From Conexibacter sp. CPCC 206217 (GTDB taxonomy: Bacteria > Actinomycetota > Thermoleophilia > Solirubrobacterales > Solirubrobacteraceae): a DNA stretch of 64,000 nt. This document shows positions 25,549-36,485 of the stretch, one piece after another. The translations under genes were made by a program, and so were the position numbers. The stretch covers positions 372,001 to 436,000 of the forward strand of contig NZ_JAUTDO010000003.1 of assembly GCF_030646165.1 (NCBI RefSeq). The letters run 5' to 3'. Each line of letters starts with the position of its first letter. Position 1 is the stretch's first letter. Under the pieces are notes generated by a model. That model saw only the letters and a program-made list of their open reading frames with translations. It had not been told where the DNA came from and ran no database searches.

Positions 25549-25965
25549 CTACGCGACGCCGAGCGGCTCGACGACCGCGAACGGCGCGCGCGCGACGGTG
25601 TCGCCGTCGATCGTCAGGCGCCACTCGTACTGGCCGGTGCCGAGCACGAGCCCGGTGAGGTTGAACGCGAGCGGCATGTTCAGCGTCGAGCCCGGCTTCA
25701 GGCCAGCGGGCCTCCCGAGCTCGAAGCGACCGCTCGGCGCGACCGCCTCGCCGTTGACGATGATCCGCTCGCCGTCGGCGTCGAGCAGCTCCGCGACCAG
25801 CTCGTGCGGAGCGTCGGCCTCGTCCCAGGCGACCTTGACGACGATCGCCAGCGCGATCGTGATCGCCTGGCCGGGCGCCTGCAGCAGGTTCCACGCCGCG
25901 CCCATGATGTACAGCTTGCCGTTGATCGCCTCTGCGTGGTCGCAGAGGAGCAGGTCAGCTTCCAT
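25549..25965 (-). CDS. DUF6941-like protein, third gene of the hicAB operon
   Basis: 138 residues, beta-rich, no signal or membrane segment. It begins ADLLLCDHAEAINGKLYIMG, then AAWN, and ends in strands YEWRLTIDGDTVARAPFAVV. It resembles actinobacterial proteins I associate with DUF6941, with a lipocalin- or sandwich-like pattern; the family name is from memory and should be checked. The start lies three bases after the hicB stop, so it is transcribed with the toxin-antitoxin genes. Whether it contributes to that module is unknown. Confidence 0.75.
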   Translation of the reverse strand: MEADLLLCDHAEAINGKLYIMGAAWNLLQAPGQAITIALAIVVKVAWDEADAPHELVAELLDADGERIIVNGEAVAPSGRFELGRPAGLKPGSTLNMPLAFNLTGLVLGTGQYEWRLTIDGDTVARAPFAVVEPLGVA

Positions 25966-25968
25966 TCC

Positions 25969-26262
25969 TCAGGCCGCCGTCTGAAGGCCGCTGGTGCGGA
26001 TCGAGAGACCGGGGTTCGGGCCCTGCGGCGCCAGCTCCAAGCGCGCGCGCTGGCCGACGCTCGGGACCGTCCACCACGTGTGCGGACCGGGTATCAGGTG
26101 GTGCAGGTCGAGCGCCTCGTCGGCGTACCAGGGCGCGCCGTCGCGCGCGAGGTCGCGAACTTCCTCGAAGCTCGTGCCGGCCGCGGAGTAGCCCGGCAGG
26201 TCCGGCGAGGCGGCCCACCAGCCCTCGGGGGCGTCGTGGTAGATCAGCTGTGCGGTTCTCAT
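25969..26262 (-). CDS. hicB: HicB-like antitoxin, no recognisable DNA-binding domain
   Basis: 97 residues. The first half has the degraded RNase H-like HicB fold: YHDAPEGWWAASPDLPGYSA, then GTSFEEVRDLARDGAPWYAD. In typical HicB a ribbon-helix-helix or HTH domain follows for autoregulation. Here the last 45 residues (LDLHHLIPGPHTWWTVPSVG onward) show no such motif. It probably neutralises the HicA-like toxin encoded just upstream, with which it shares TGATG. How the operon is controlled is then open. Confidence 0.8.
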   Translation of the reverse strand: MRTAQLIYHDAPEGWWAASPDLPGYSAAGTSFEEVRDLARDGAPWYADEALDLHHLIPGPHTWWTVPSVGQRARLELAPQGPNPGLSIRTSGLQTAA

Positions 26263-26501
26263 CAGAGCAGGCTCCTTGCCATATCTTCGCTCAGTCCGAC
26301 GTCTCCCACAAGGACCTTTCGCACGAGTCCGCCGGGGAGCGTGATCGGGCCATGGAAGGAGAAGCCGATGTCAGGATGGCCGTTGCGCGAGCGCAGCCGC
26401 CGGTGCGAGCCGCGCTGACGAAGGATCTCGTACGCCAGCGGCTCTCGTTGCAGGATGGCCATCAGCTGCGCCGGTTTGAGGGCCGGGAACTGGTGCGCCA
26501 C
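26262..26501 (-). CDS. hicA: HicA-like mRNA interferase toxin
   Basis: 79 residues. It matches the small dsRBD-like HicA fold: LMAILQREPLAYEILRQRGSH, then a beta hairpin and SFHGPITLPGGLVRKVLV, ending VGLSEDMARSLL. His in RGSHRRL is the expected catalytic residue. HicA toxins cut mRNA and tmRNA until bound by HicB. The start is GTG 26501, seven bases after a GGGGGAGG ribosome binding site; longer in-frame readings from 26606 overlap the MFS gene and are unlikely. Toxin-first order and a one-base overlap are typical of hicAB. Confidence 0.82.
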   Translation of the reverse strand: MAHQFPALKPAQLMAILQREPLAYEILRQRGSHRRLRSRNGHPDIGFSFHGPITLPGGLVRKVLVGDVGLSEDMARSLL

Positions 26502-26538
26502 GAGTTGCCTCCCCCGCAAGGTCTCATAGCTTCCAATC

Positions 26539-27852
26539 CTATGCGGCCGCGGGGTCCGGCTGCCGGGAAGCGGCAGCCGCGGCGTTCGCGGCCGCATCCG
26601 CTGCATCGGCGGCGCGCTCGCGCTGGCGCGAGAGCCGCAGGCAGCGCACGAACGCGAAGCTCGACAGCACCAGCATCGGGGCGAGCGCGATGCGGAAGCG
26701 CTCGGCGTCCGGCGCCGTGTCGCCGCCGAGCAGGAGGCCGGCCAGCTCGAGCGCGACGATCGCCGCGCTGAAGCCGCCGCAGTTGACGATCGCCGTCGCC
26801 GCGCCGCCGGCCTCGGACGGGGTCTCGCGGCGACCGAGTGCGAACGCGACCATGCCGCCGGCGGCGCCCGCCCCGACGATCGCGAAGCCGGCCATCAGCA
26901 GCGCTCTCGGCACGCCGTCGCCGTCGGGCCAGCAGAGGATCGCCGCCCACAGCAGCACGACGAGCGCGTTCATCACCAGCAGCGTGCGGTTCTGCGCGCG
27001 GATGCCGCGGTCGGCGAGCGCGCCCAGCAGCGGGCCGGCGACGGCGAAGCCCGCGGAGGTGATCAGCAGGTAGGTCGCCGCGCTCGCCTCGTCGAAGTGC
27101 TGGCCCTCGATCAGGAACGGCGCGCCCCACAGCGAGCTGACGACCTGGAACGGGCCCATCATCGCCATGTGCGCCCAGAAGCCGTGGCGCGTGCCGGGGC
27201 GCGCCCAGGCGGCCTTCAGCGTCGCGCCGATCGGTGCGTGGTCGGCGCGCGTCGGTGCGGGGACGCCGGGCGGGCGGTCGCGGATCGCGACCAGTGCGAG
27301 CGCGAACAGCAGCAGCGTGACGGCGCTGCTGCCGACGAAGGTGGCGGTCCAGCCGATACCTTCGAGCGCCGCGCGCAGCGGGATCGTGCCGAGCAGCTGG
27401 CCGAGCGCGCCGACGACGCCGGTCAGTGCCGCCAGCAGCGAGCCCATCCGCGCGGGGAACCAGCTCTGCGTCAAGCGCAGCACGTTGATCAGGATCAGCG
27501 CGTCGCCGAAGCCGATCAGCGCGCGCCCGGCGATCGCGGGCGGGACGCTCTGCGCCAGGCCGAAGATCAGCTCCCCCGCGGCGATCGCCAGCAGGCCGCC
27601 GGCGAGCGTCTTGCGCGGGCCGATGCGGTCGGCGGCGAGGCCGGCCGGGATCTGCATGCCGAGGTAGATCAGGAACTGCAGGGCGGTGAAGCTGGCGAGC
27701 ACCTCGTGGTCGAAGTGCAGCCGCTGCTCCGCGCGCAGCCCGGCGACGCCGAGTGCCATCCGGTGGAAGACCGCGGCGAAGTAGAAGCTTGCACCGATAC
27801 CCCAGATCCACCAGGCGCGACGGCTTGGACGCAGATTGTCGACGGCTTGCAT
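26539..27852 (-). CDS. MFS transporter
   Basis: 437 residues with 12 predicted membrane segments. The loop 2-3 motif is GLAADRIGPRKTLAGG, and a second related copy ALADRGIRAQNR occurs in the C-terminal half. FPARMGSLLAALTGVVGALGQ suggests the NarK/ACS-like or GlpT-like part of the superfamily, but the substrate is unknown. The C-terminus is an Ala-rich tail. It is divergent from a GntR regulator only 31 bases away, so regulation by that protein is very likely. A -10 box lies eight bases before the ATG. Confidence 0.9.
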   Translation of the reverse strand: MQAVDNLRPSRRAWWIWGIGASFYFAAVFHRMALGVAGLRAEQRLHFDHEVLASFTALQFLIYLGMQIPAGLAADRIGPRKTLAGGLLAIAAGELIFGLAQSVPPAIAGRALIGFGDALILINVLRLTQSWFPARMGSLLAALTGVVGALGQLLGTIPLRAALEGIGWTATFVGSSAVTLLLFALALVAIRDRPPGVPAPTRADHAPIGATLKAAWARPGTRHGFWAHMAMMGPFQVVSSLWGAPFLIEGQHFDEASAATYLLITSAGFAVAGPLLGALADRGIRAQNRTLLVMNALVVLLWAAILCWPDGDGVPRALLMAGFAIVGAGAAGGMVAFALGRRETPSEAGGAATAIVNCGGFSAAIVALELAGLLLGGDTAPDAERFRIALAPMLVLSSFAFVRCLRLSRQRERAADAADAAANAAAAASRQPDPAAA

Positions 27853-27860
27853 CTAAGCCG

Positions 27861-27866
27861 AATCTA
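27861..27866 (-). promoter_or_regulatory. -10 box of the MFS gene, overlapping that of the GntR gene
   Basis: TAGATT on the minus strand is eight bases before ATG 27852. On the plus strand TACCAT (27867-27872) is 11 bases before ATG 27884. The two -10 boxes touch back to back, so only one polymerase can bind at a time. Confidence 0.5.
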
Positions 27867-27883
27867 TACCATGCTGTGCGCCG

Positions 27884-28537
27884 ATGTCCGCCTCCACGCG
27901 TGCCTACGACCACGTCAAGCAGCAACTGCTCGACGGCGCCTACGCCGACGGCGAGCTGCTGAGCGAGGGGGTGATCGCCGAGCAGCTCGGCGTCAGCCGC
28001 ACGCCCGTGCGAGAGGCGTTGCTGCAACTGCAGTCCGAGCGCCTGCTGACGCTCTACCCAAAGCGCGGCGCGCTCGTGACGCCGCTGTCGGCGCGCGAGA
28101 TCGCGGACCTGTTCGACGTGCGGCTGCTGGTCGAGCGCCACGCGTTGCAGCTCGTCGATCCCGACGCGGTCGTCCCCGCGCTGGAGCAGGTGATCGCACG
28201 CCAGCGCGAACTGCTCGCGGCCGACGCCCGTGCCGCCTTCGCCCGTGCCGACCGCGACTTCCACCGCACGTGGGTCGCCGCGGCCGGCAACGAGATCCTG
28301 CTCGACCTCTACGACGGCCTGCGCGACCGCCAGCATCGCGTCGTCGCCGCGACGATCAGCGCCGACAGCTCCCGCGCCGGCGACATCCTCGCCGAGCACC
28401 TGCGGATCGTGATCGCCCTGCGCGCCGGCGACGTCACCGCGGCCGAGCGCGCACTCGTCGACCACCTCGACGTTGCCCGCACCCACAGCGGAGGTCTCCC
28501 CCTCCCGCTGACGCGCCGAGCGGGCGTCGTGCGCTGA
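27884..28537 (+). CDS. GntR family regulator, FadR/FCD subgroup
   Basis: 217 residues. The winged HTH (1-72) contains LLSEGVIAEQLGVSRTPVREAL, the hallmark of GntR proteins. The C-terminal helical FCD domain has DLFDVRLLVERHAL, the metal ligand region RADRDFHRTWVAAAGN, and EHLRIVIALRAGD with His residues that normally bind Zn or Ni. FCD members respond to organic acids or similar small molecules. It probably represses the divergent MFS gene in the absence of its substrate (inference from position). Confidence 0.9.
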   Translation: MSASTRAYDHVKQQLLDGAYADGELLSEGVIAEQLGVSRTPVREALLQLQSERLLTLYPKRGALVTPLSAREIADLFDVRLLVERHALQLVDPDAVVPALEQVIARQRELLAADARAAFARADRDFHRTWVAAAGNEILLDLYDGLRDRQHRVVAATISADSSRAGDILAEHLRIVIALRAGDVTAAERALVDHLDVARTHSGGLPLPLTRRAGVVR

Positions 28538-28563
28538 CGCCCCGGCCGTCCCCGCCGGGGCGT
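28537..28563. terminator. Bidirectional hairpin between convergent genes
   Basis: ACGCCCCGGC and GCCGGGGCGT form a perfect 10-base stem with a seven-base loop, between the ends of the GntR and Panacea genes. No T-run. Confidence 0.6.
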
Positions 28564-28580
28564 TCTGTCGTCCGGGGCAG

Positions 28581-29066
28581 CTATCTGCGCAGTCTGCGGT
28601 CGTCGCGGGCCAGCTCGAGCTGGAGCGGGTCGCCGGGGGTGGCGTCGAGCATCGGGCTGGTCTGGTTGGCGACGTAGTCGTCGAGCGCTTCGGTGTCGAG
28701 GCCGGCGTAGGCGCGGATCACGCCGTCGACGAGCATCTTCGTGCCGGCGATCCAGTCGTCGCCGCGCGAGGGGTCGCGGAAGCTCTCGTGGACGACGCTG
28801 CGCCCCCACTGACCGGACTCCTTCTCACGTGTGGCGAGGTCTCTCAGCGTCGCTTCGAGGCCGCTCGCCGTCGGACCCGATCTGCCGAGGATCCACGCGA
28901 CGCCGGTGACCGGCTGGCGACGCGTGCGCACGCGCTCGACGTCGACCAGGTAGAGCAGCTTGACGAGTCTCCCGCGGTTGACCGCGATCCCGCGCCCGCG
29001 GGCGGACTCGACGATGTAGGCGGCGAGGTCGCCCAGCTCCGGCTCGCGCTTCTTGAAGAGGGTCAT
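28581..29066 (-). CDS. Panacea (SocA/DUF4065-like) domain protein
   Basis: 161 residues. The core RGRLVKLLYLVDVERVRTRR, with GVAWILGRSGP after it, is typical of the Panacea domain, found in the proteolytic antitoxin-adaptor SocA and in hyperpromiscuous antitoxins. Such proteins often neutralise toxins encoded next to them. Here the neighbour on the divergent strand is a small membrane protein starting 63 bases away, not a co-directional toxin. The C-terminal end is Asp/Arg-rich. Start ATG 29066 is the first one near the conserved region. Confidence 0.78.
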   Translation of the reverse strand: MTLFKKREPELGDLAAYIVESARGRGIAVNRGRLVKLLYLVDVERVRTRRQPVTGVAWILGRSGPTASGLEATLRDLATREKESGQWGRSVVHESFRDPSRGDDWIAGTKMLVDGVIRAYAGLDTEALDDYVANQTSPMLDATPGDPLQLELARDDRRLRR

Positions 29067-29117
29067 CAGAGCCGCCCATGGTGACGAACCGCGCGACTCG
29101 CCGTCGGCGCTGCGACG

Positions 29118-29123
29118 TACGCT
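29118..29123 (+). promoter_or_regulatory. -10 box of the small membrane protein gene
   Basis: TACGCT lies six bases before ATG 29130; leaderless arrangement. Confidence 0.45.
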
Positions 29124-29129
29124 GAGCGG

Positions 29130-29624
29130 ATGAGCGCGACAGGGCAGGCAGGAAAGGCGGTCGACCGGGACTTCACGGCGGCGATCTACGGCACGATCGT
29201 GGTCGCCGGCGTCGTCGGCTCGCTCGGCCAAGCCGACGTCAGCATCGGCGCGGTGATCGCCTCGGTGCTGGCGACCTCGGGCGTCTTCTGGCTCGCGCAC
29301 GTGTGGGCGCAGACGATGTCCGAGCGCCTGCGCGATCCCCAGGACTTCACCTGGGCCCGGTTCGCGACGATCGCGCGCCATGAATGGTCGATGGTTCAGA
29401 GCGCGACCCTTCCCGTGCTCGCCCTGTTGCTCGCCGCGTTCGACGTCTACTCCGAGGAGACGGCGATCGACGTCGCCCTCGCGATCACGATCGTCCAGTT
29501 GTTCGGCTGGGGCCTGCTCGTCGGCCGCCGCACGTTCGAACGCTGGCCCTCAGCGCTCCTCTCCGGCGTCGTCAACGGAGCCTTCGGCGTCGTGATCGTC
29601 GTCCTCAAGACGCTGATCCACTGA
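29130..29624 (+). CDS. Four-TM membrane protein, paralogue of 40378-40875
   Basis: 164 residues with four hydrophobic segments. The N-terminal pattern FTAAIYGTIVVAGVVG and the end GAFGVVIVVLKTLIH match the gene at 40378-40875 (NVVYGSIVVLALVL, GVVLVLLKSILGH). The two proteins have the same length and layout and are clearly paralogues. Function unknown. It is divergent from the Panacea gene; a toxin-antitoxin relation is conceivable but the orientation is not the usual one. A strong hairpin follows the stop. Confidence 0.8.
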   Translation: MSATGQAGKAVDRDFTAAIYGTIVVAGVVGSLGQADVSIGAVIASVLATSGVFWLAHVWAQTMSERLRDPQDFTWARFATIARHEWSMVQSATLPVLALLLAAFDVYSEETAIDVALAITIVQLFGWGLLVGRRTFERWPSALLSGVVNGAFGVVIVVLKTLIH

Positions 29625-29630
29625 CTGGCA

Positions 29631-29676
29631 GCGGCCCCGGCGTCCGCCCGGGGGATAAGCGGAACGCCGGGGCCGG
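29631..29676 (+). terminator. Hairpin after the membrane protein gene
   Basis: GCGGCCCCGGCG-TCCGC pairs with GCGGAACGCCGGGGCCGG (about 16 pairs, one bulge) around an 11-base loop, seven bases after the stop. No T-run. Confidence 0.6.
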
Positions 29677-29787
29677 GTGCCGGGACACACACCCCTGCAT
29701 CAACCCGTCGAGCAGACGCCCGCGGTTCCCCCCGGCGGAATCGCAAAACGCCGCCAGATCGTTTCGCGAAATCCGGCCGAGAACGAC

Positions 29788-29813
29788 AAAAGCCCCGCAT
29801 TTGCAGGGCTTTT
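29788..29813 (-). terminator. Rho-independent terminator of tRNA-Asn
   Basis: On the minus strand AAAAGCCCTGC-AAAT-GCGGGGCTTTT forms an 11-pair hairpin with one mismatch and a short T-run, 12 bases after the tRNA. It is the clearest classical terminator in the window. Confidence 0.85.
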
Positions 29814-29825
29814 GCTGACAATAAG

Positions 29826-29898
<73 letters not shown>

Positions 29899-29950
29899 CC
29901 GCGCGGAGAGCATGGTAGCGGGACTGGGCGCGGAAGGCGTCCTCACCCCG

Positions 29951-31843
29951 TCATCCGCGCGACTGGATCCGCTCGTACAGGCGCTTCGACTCGCTGACCA
30001 CGCGATTCCACTCGCGACCGAGTTGTTCGACGCCGCCTTGTCCCAGCGCGCGCTCGTGCGCGATCTCACGTCTCAGTCGATCGAGTTCGAGCGAGGTCCA
30101 GGCGAGTTCAAGACTGTCCGGTGAGACTTCGCGTTGGAGGCTCTCTTGCTCCAGTTCGACGACGAAGTCCCGCAGCGGACCACTCGCGGGAAGATCGGTC
30201 GTCGGCGACTCCAACCGGCCGTCCGCCGAGAGATGTGTTGCGGCGCGGCGTGTGACGTCGCTTGTCAGGTGTCTGTCGTGGTCGAGTCTTCTGATCGCCT
30301 CGGCACCCTCTCGTGGGAGTGCGATGCAAAGCGTCAGGAACATCCGTTCTCTTGCCGCCACGACGCGAGTCGTCGTGACCGTGGTCAGTGGCGGTCCCAT
30401 CGGCTCCGGCTCATGGGCGTAGTCGTCCGGCGGCGGCTGCCACGCCGGGTCGGGGCCGGGGTCGTAGTAGTCCTCGACCTCTGCGGCAGGTTCTCTCTCT
30501 CTGGAAGCTGGCGTGGCCGACGGCTCGGGAGCCTCCTCCGCCGCCCGCTCCAGCAGCTGCGTCGCCAGCGGCACCGCGATCCCCAATCTCCCCGCGATCC
30601 GCCCGATCAGGTCCTCGCGCAGCACGCTCGGGGGCTGCGCGGCCAGCACCGGGCCCAGCTCGGCAAGCGCGCGGTCCTTGTCCTCCGCGTCGCTGAGCGA
30701 GGCGCCCGCGAGGATCTTGTCGACGTGGAAGGAGACGAACGGGACCGATCTGGCGACCAGCTCTCGCACCGCCGCCGCACCCTGTTGCTGCACGATGTCC
30801 GCCGGGTCCATCCCGTCGGCGAGGCGTGCGACGCGCAGCTCCAGTCTGCGCCCGGCGGCGATCCGCGACGCGCGCACCATCGCCTCCTGACCGGCGCCGT
30901 CGGCGTCCAGGGCCAGCACGAGCGTCCGGGCTGTCCGCTCCAGCTCGCGCACCTGCTCCTCGGTCAGCGACGTGCCCATCACGCCGACCGCGTTCTGCAC
31001 GCCCGCCTGATGCAGCGCGATGACGTCGGTGTAGCCCTCCGCCAGCACGATCGTGCCGGCGCGCGCGGCCGGTCTGCGCGCGACGTCGATCCCGAACAGC
31101 TGGCTGCCCTTGTGGAAGACCTCGCCCTCGCTCGTGTTGAGGTACTTCGGCGGCTGGTTGTCGCGCATCGCGCGCGCGCCGAAGCCGACGACCTTCCCGC
31201 GCGCGTTGGAGAGCGGGAACATGATCCGCTCGCGGAAGCGATCGTAGTAGGAGCCCGGGCGCTGCCTGCTGCGCTGCGCCAGGCCCGTCGCCAGCAGCTC
31301 CTCCTCGCTGAAGCCCGCCTGCCGCGAGCCCATCAGCATCTTGTCCCACGCGCTCGGCGCGTAGCCGACGCGGAACGTTCTCAGCGCCTCCTCTTCCAGA
31401 CCGCGTCTGGCCAGGTAGTCGCGCGCGCCTGCCGCCTCGGCCGACTCCCACAGATACCGCGCGTAGTAGCCCGCGGCGCGGTCCAGCAGCGCGTGCAGGC
31501 GGTCGCGCCGGTCGCGCCGCGCCTTCGCCAGCGGGTCCTCGTCCTCGACCTCCAGCGTGATCCCGAAGCGCTCCGCCAGCGACTCCAGCGCACCTCTGAA
31601 GTCGAGCCCCTCGGTCTGCATCACGAAGTCGAACGGATCGCCGGACTCCTGGCAGCCGAAGCAGTGGTAGTGCTTCTCCTCAGGGCGCACGTGGAAGGAG
31701 CCGGTGCGCTCCTCGTGGAACGGGCAGCGGCCGAAGTAGGAGTTGACGCCGGCGCGCCGCAGCTCGGTCTTGCCCCCGACGAGCGTGAGCATGTCGACCG
31801 CGTCGCGGACGCGCTCCTTCGAGTCGGGCGAGTAGCGGCTCAC
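29951..31843 (-). CDS. dnaG: DNA primase
   Basis: 630 residues, the usual length. It makes RNA primers at the replication fork. The CHC2 zinc finger has ligands C40, H43, C61 and C64 (CPFHEE ... CFGC). The catalytic core contains PKYLNTSEGEVFHKG and the Toprim motifs EGYTDVIALHQAG and LALDADGAG. A linker of about 60 residues rich in Pro and Glu (about 430-500) separates it from the C-terminal helicase-binding region. The start overlaps the dgt stop by four bases (ATGA), giving a dgt-dnaG operon common in actinobacteria. Confidence 0.96.
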   Translation of the reverse strand: MSRYSPDSKERVRDAVDMLTLVGGKTELRRAGVNSYFGRCPFHEERTGSFHVRPEEKHYHCFGCQESGDPFDFVMQTEGLDFRGALESLAERFGITLEVEDEDPLAKARRDRRDRLHALLDRAAGYYARYLWESAEAAGARDYLARRGLEEEALRTFRVGYAPSAWDKMLMGSRQAGFSEEELLATGLAQRSRQRPGSYYDRFRERIMFPLSNARGKVVGFGARAMRDNQPPKYLNTSEGEVFHKGSQLFGIDVARRPAARAGTIVLAEGYTDVIALHQAGVQNAVGVMGTSLTEEQVRELERTARTLVLALDADGAGQEAMVRASRIAAGRRLELRVARLADGMDPADIVQQQGAAAVRELVARSVPFVSFHVDKILAGASLSDAEDKDRALAELGPVLAAQPPSVLREDLIGRIAGRLGIAVPLATQLLERAAEEAPEPSATPASREREPAAEVEDYYDPGPDPAWQPPPDDYAHEPEPMGPPLTTVTTTRVVAARERMFLTLCIALPREGAEAIRRLDHDRHLTSDVTRRAATHLSADGRLESPTTDLPASGPLRDFVVELEQESLQREVSPDSLELAWTSLELDRLRREIAHERALGQGGVEQLGREWNRVVSESKRLYERIQSRG

Positions 31844-32904
31844 GGTGCGAAGGCGTCGGGGACCGTCAGCTCGGTGAACTGGCGGATGCAGAAGCGGTCG
31901 GTCATCCCGGCGAGGTAGTCGGTCACGCGATCGGCGAGATCGGCGCCGGCGGCCGCGGCGGCGTTCGGACCGGAGCGCGGGATCTGCTCGGGATGGTCGG
32001 CGTAGTGGTGGAAGAGCGTTCTCAGCACGTGCTCGATCTTGCCGTGCTCGGCGCGCGCGACGGGCCCGAGGTAGACCTGCTCGAACATGAACGTGCGCAG
32101 GGCGGCCATCGCGGCGCCGGCCTCCTCCCCCTGCACGATGTCGTCGCCCGCGCGCGCGGAGTGCTCGACGACGTCATGGACCAGCGCGTCGATCCGTCGC
32201 GGCCCGGTCTCGCCGAGCGCGGCGATCGCGTCACTCGGCAGATCGCGCTCGTCGAGCACGCCGGCGCGGACGGCGTCGTCGATGTCGTGGTTGATGTAGG
32301 CGACGCGGTCCAGCAGCCGCACGATCCGGCCCTCCAGCGTGCTCGGCATCGGCGCGCGGCCGGAATGGCTCGCGATCCCGTCCCGGACGGGCGCGGTGAG
32401 GTTGAGGCCGGCGCCGTCGCGCTCCAGCCGGTCGACGATCCGCAGCGAGTGCTCGTGGTGCTTGAAGCGGCGGCCGAAGCGCTGCTGCAGGCAGCGGTCG
32501 ATCACGTCCTCGCCGATGTGGCCGAACGGCGGGTGCCCGAGGTCGTGCCCGAGCCCTATCGCCTCCGTCAGGTCCTCGTTGAGCCCGAGCGCGCGCGCGA
32601 CCGTGCGCGACACCTGCGTCACCTCGAGCGTGTGCGTGAGCCGCGTGCGGTAGTGGTCGCCCTCAGGCGCGACGAACACCTGCGTCTTGTGCTTGAGCCG
32701 CCGGAACGCCTTGCTGTAGACGATCCGGTCGCGGTCGCGCTGGAACGGCGTGCGCACACCGCACTCCTGCTCCGCCCGCTCCCGCAGCGCCGGGTAGGAG
32801 CGCGTCGCGTGCGGCGCCAGCGTCAGCTCCTCGTTCGCACGCACGCGCGCGGCGAACGCGTCGGCGACGGGGCCTGACGGGTGACGGGGAGAGGTCGCGG
32901 ACAT
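31840..32904 (-). CDS. dgt: Deoxyguanosinetriphosphate triphosphohydrolase-like protein
   Basis: 354 residues. The HD phosphohydrolase residues are visible as RLTHTLEVTQVSRTVARAL, GLGHDLGHPPFGHIGE and DRVAYINHDIDDA. The N-terminal TPFQRDRDRIVYSKAFRRLK is the dGTPase signature. It cleaves dGTP or other dNTPs to the nucleoside and tripolyphosphate and so limits dNTP pools. ATG 32904 is the first start before the conserved region. It is translationally coupled to dnaG. A hairpin upstream separates it from ppdK. Confidence 0.93.
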   Translation of the reverse strand: MSATSPRHPSGPVADAFAARVRANEELTLAPHATRSYPALRERAEQECGVRTPFQRDRDRIVYSKAFRRLKHKTQVFVAPEGDHYRTRLTHTLEVTQVSRTVARALGLNEDLTEAIGLGHDLGHPPFGHIGEDVIDRCLQQRFGRRFKHHEHSLRIVDRLERDGAGLNLTAPVRDGIASHSGRAPMPSTLEGRIVRLLDRVAYINHDIDDAVRAGVLDERDLPSDAIAALGETGPRRIDALVHDVVEHSARAGDDIVQGEEAGAAMAALRTFMFEQVYLGPVARAEHGKIEHVLRTLFHHYADHPEQIPRSGPNAAAAAGADLADRVTDYLAGMTDRFCIRQFTELTVPDAFAP

Positions 32905-32944
32905 CGCACCCCTGATTCTGGCAGCGCTGGCCAGCGGAACGCCC

Positions 32945-32976
32945 GCGGTCTCGGTTCGGCGTCGAACCGAGACCGC
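32945..32976 (-). terminator. Hairpin after ppdK
   Basis: A perfect 14-base stem (GCGGTCTCGGTTCG and its complement) with the loop GCGT, 12 bases past the ppdK stop on the minus strand. No T-run. Confidence 0.65.
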
Positions 32977-32987
32977 TCGGGCCGGCG

Positions 32988-35683
<2,696 letters not shown>

Positions 35684-35687
<4 letters not shown>

Positions 35688-36448
35688 CCCGGCACTCTAA
35701 TGGTCTGACCACTTGGACGGTGGTCAGGACGCGCGAGCGCTCGCAGATGGACGTGCGCGTGATGCTCCGCCGTCTCGCTGATCGCCCGCTCCGCCTGGCG
35801 CAGCGACCGCTGGCTCGCAGCCGGCGCGTCGGCGAGCGGACGGCCGAGCGCGGCGACGAGAAAGCCGTGCGCCTCCTGCGAGAGCGGGAACGCGGATGCC
35901 TCGCAGGCGGTGCAGACGACGCCGCCGGCCGCCCCGGAGAAGCCGGCGAGGTGGTCGCTCTCGCCGCACGACGCGCACGAGGCGAGCTGCGGCGTGAAGC
36001 CGCCGGCGACCAGCAGCTTGAGGCGGAACGCGAGCTGCGCGGCGGTCGCGGCGTGGCGCGGGTCGCCGTCGAGCAGCGTCAGGTTGTTGGCGAGCAGGTG
36101 GAAGACCGCGGGGCTCGGGTCGTCGGTCTCGAACAGGCGCGAGACGGCGTCGCAGGCGCGCGCGGCGGCGTCGAGCGAGTCGGCGCGCTCGCGCAGCGGG
36201 CCGTGCGCGGCGATCGTGTCCGCGCTCGTGACCGTGTGCAGGTCGCCGCGGCTGAGGTGCAGGTTCATGCTGAGGTGGAAGAACGGCTCCAGCCGCGCGC
36301 CGAAGCGGCTGCGGGTCTTGCGCGCGCCCTTCGCGATCGCGCCGAGGCGGCCGTGCTCGGGCGTGTACAGATGCAGGATCCGATCGGCCTCGCCGAAGCG
36401 TATTGAGCGCAGCACGATCGCCTCTGTGCGCAGGGAGCGGGATGCCAT
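35684..36448 (-). CDS. recO: DNA repair protein RecO
   Basis: 254 residues. N-terminal OB fold (EAIVLRSIRFGEADRILHLY, GRLGAIAKGARK), then the helical domain, and a zinc-finger-like segment with CASCGE and VVCTACEA. RecO helps RecA load on SSB-coated DNA in the RecFOR pathway. It is co-transcribed with ppdK, an unusual functional pairing. Divergent from the glutaredoxin gene, with 37 bases between starts. Confidence 0.93.
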
Positions 36449-36469
36449 CTGTCGTCAGCCCGCTGTCGC

Positions 36470-36475
36470 TATATT
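36470..36475 (+). promoter_or_regulatory. -10 box of the glutaredoxin gene
   Basis: TATATT lies ten bases before ATG 36486, within the short recO-glutaredoxin divergent spacer. Confidence 0.45.
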
Positions 36476-36485
36476 CACTGAAGTA

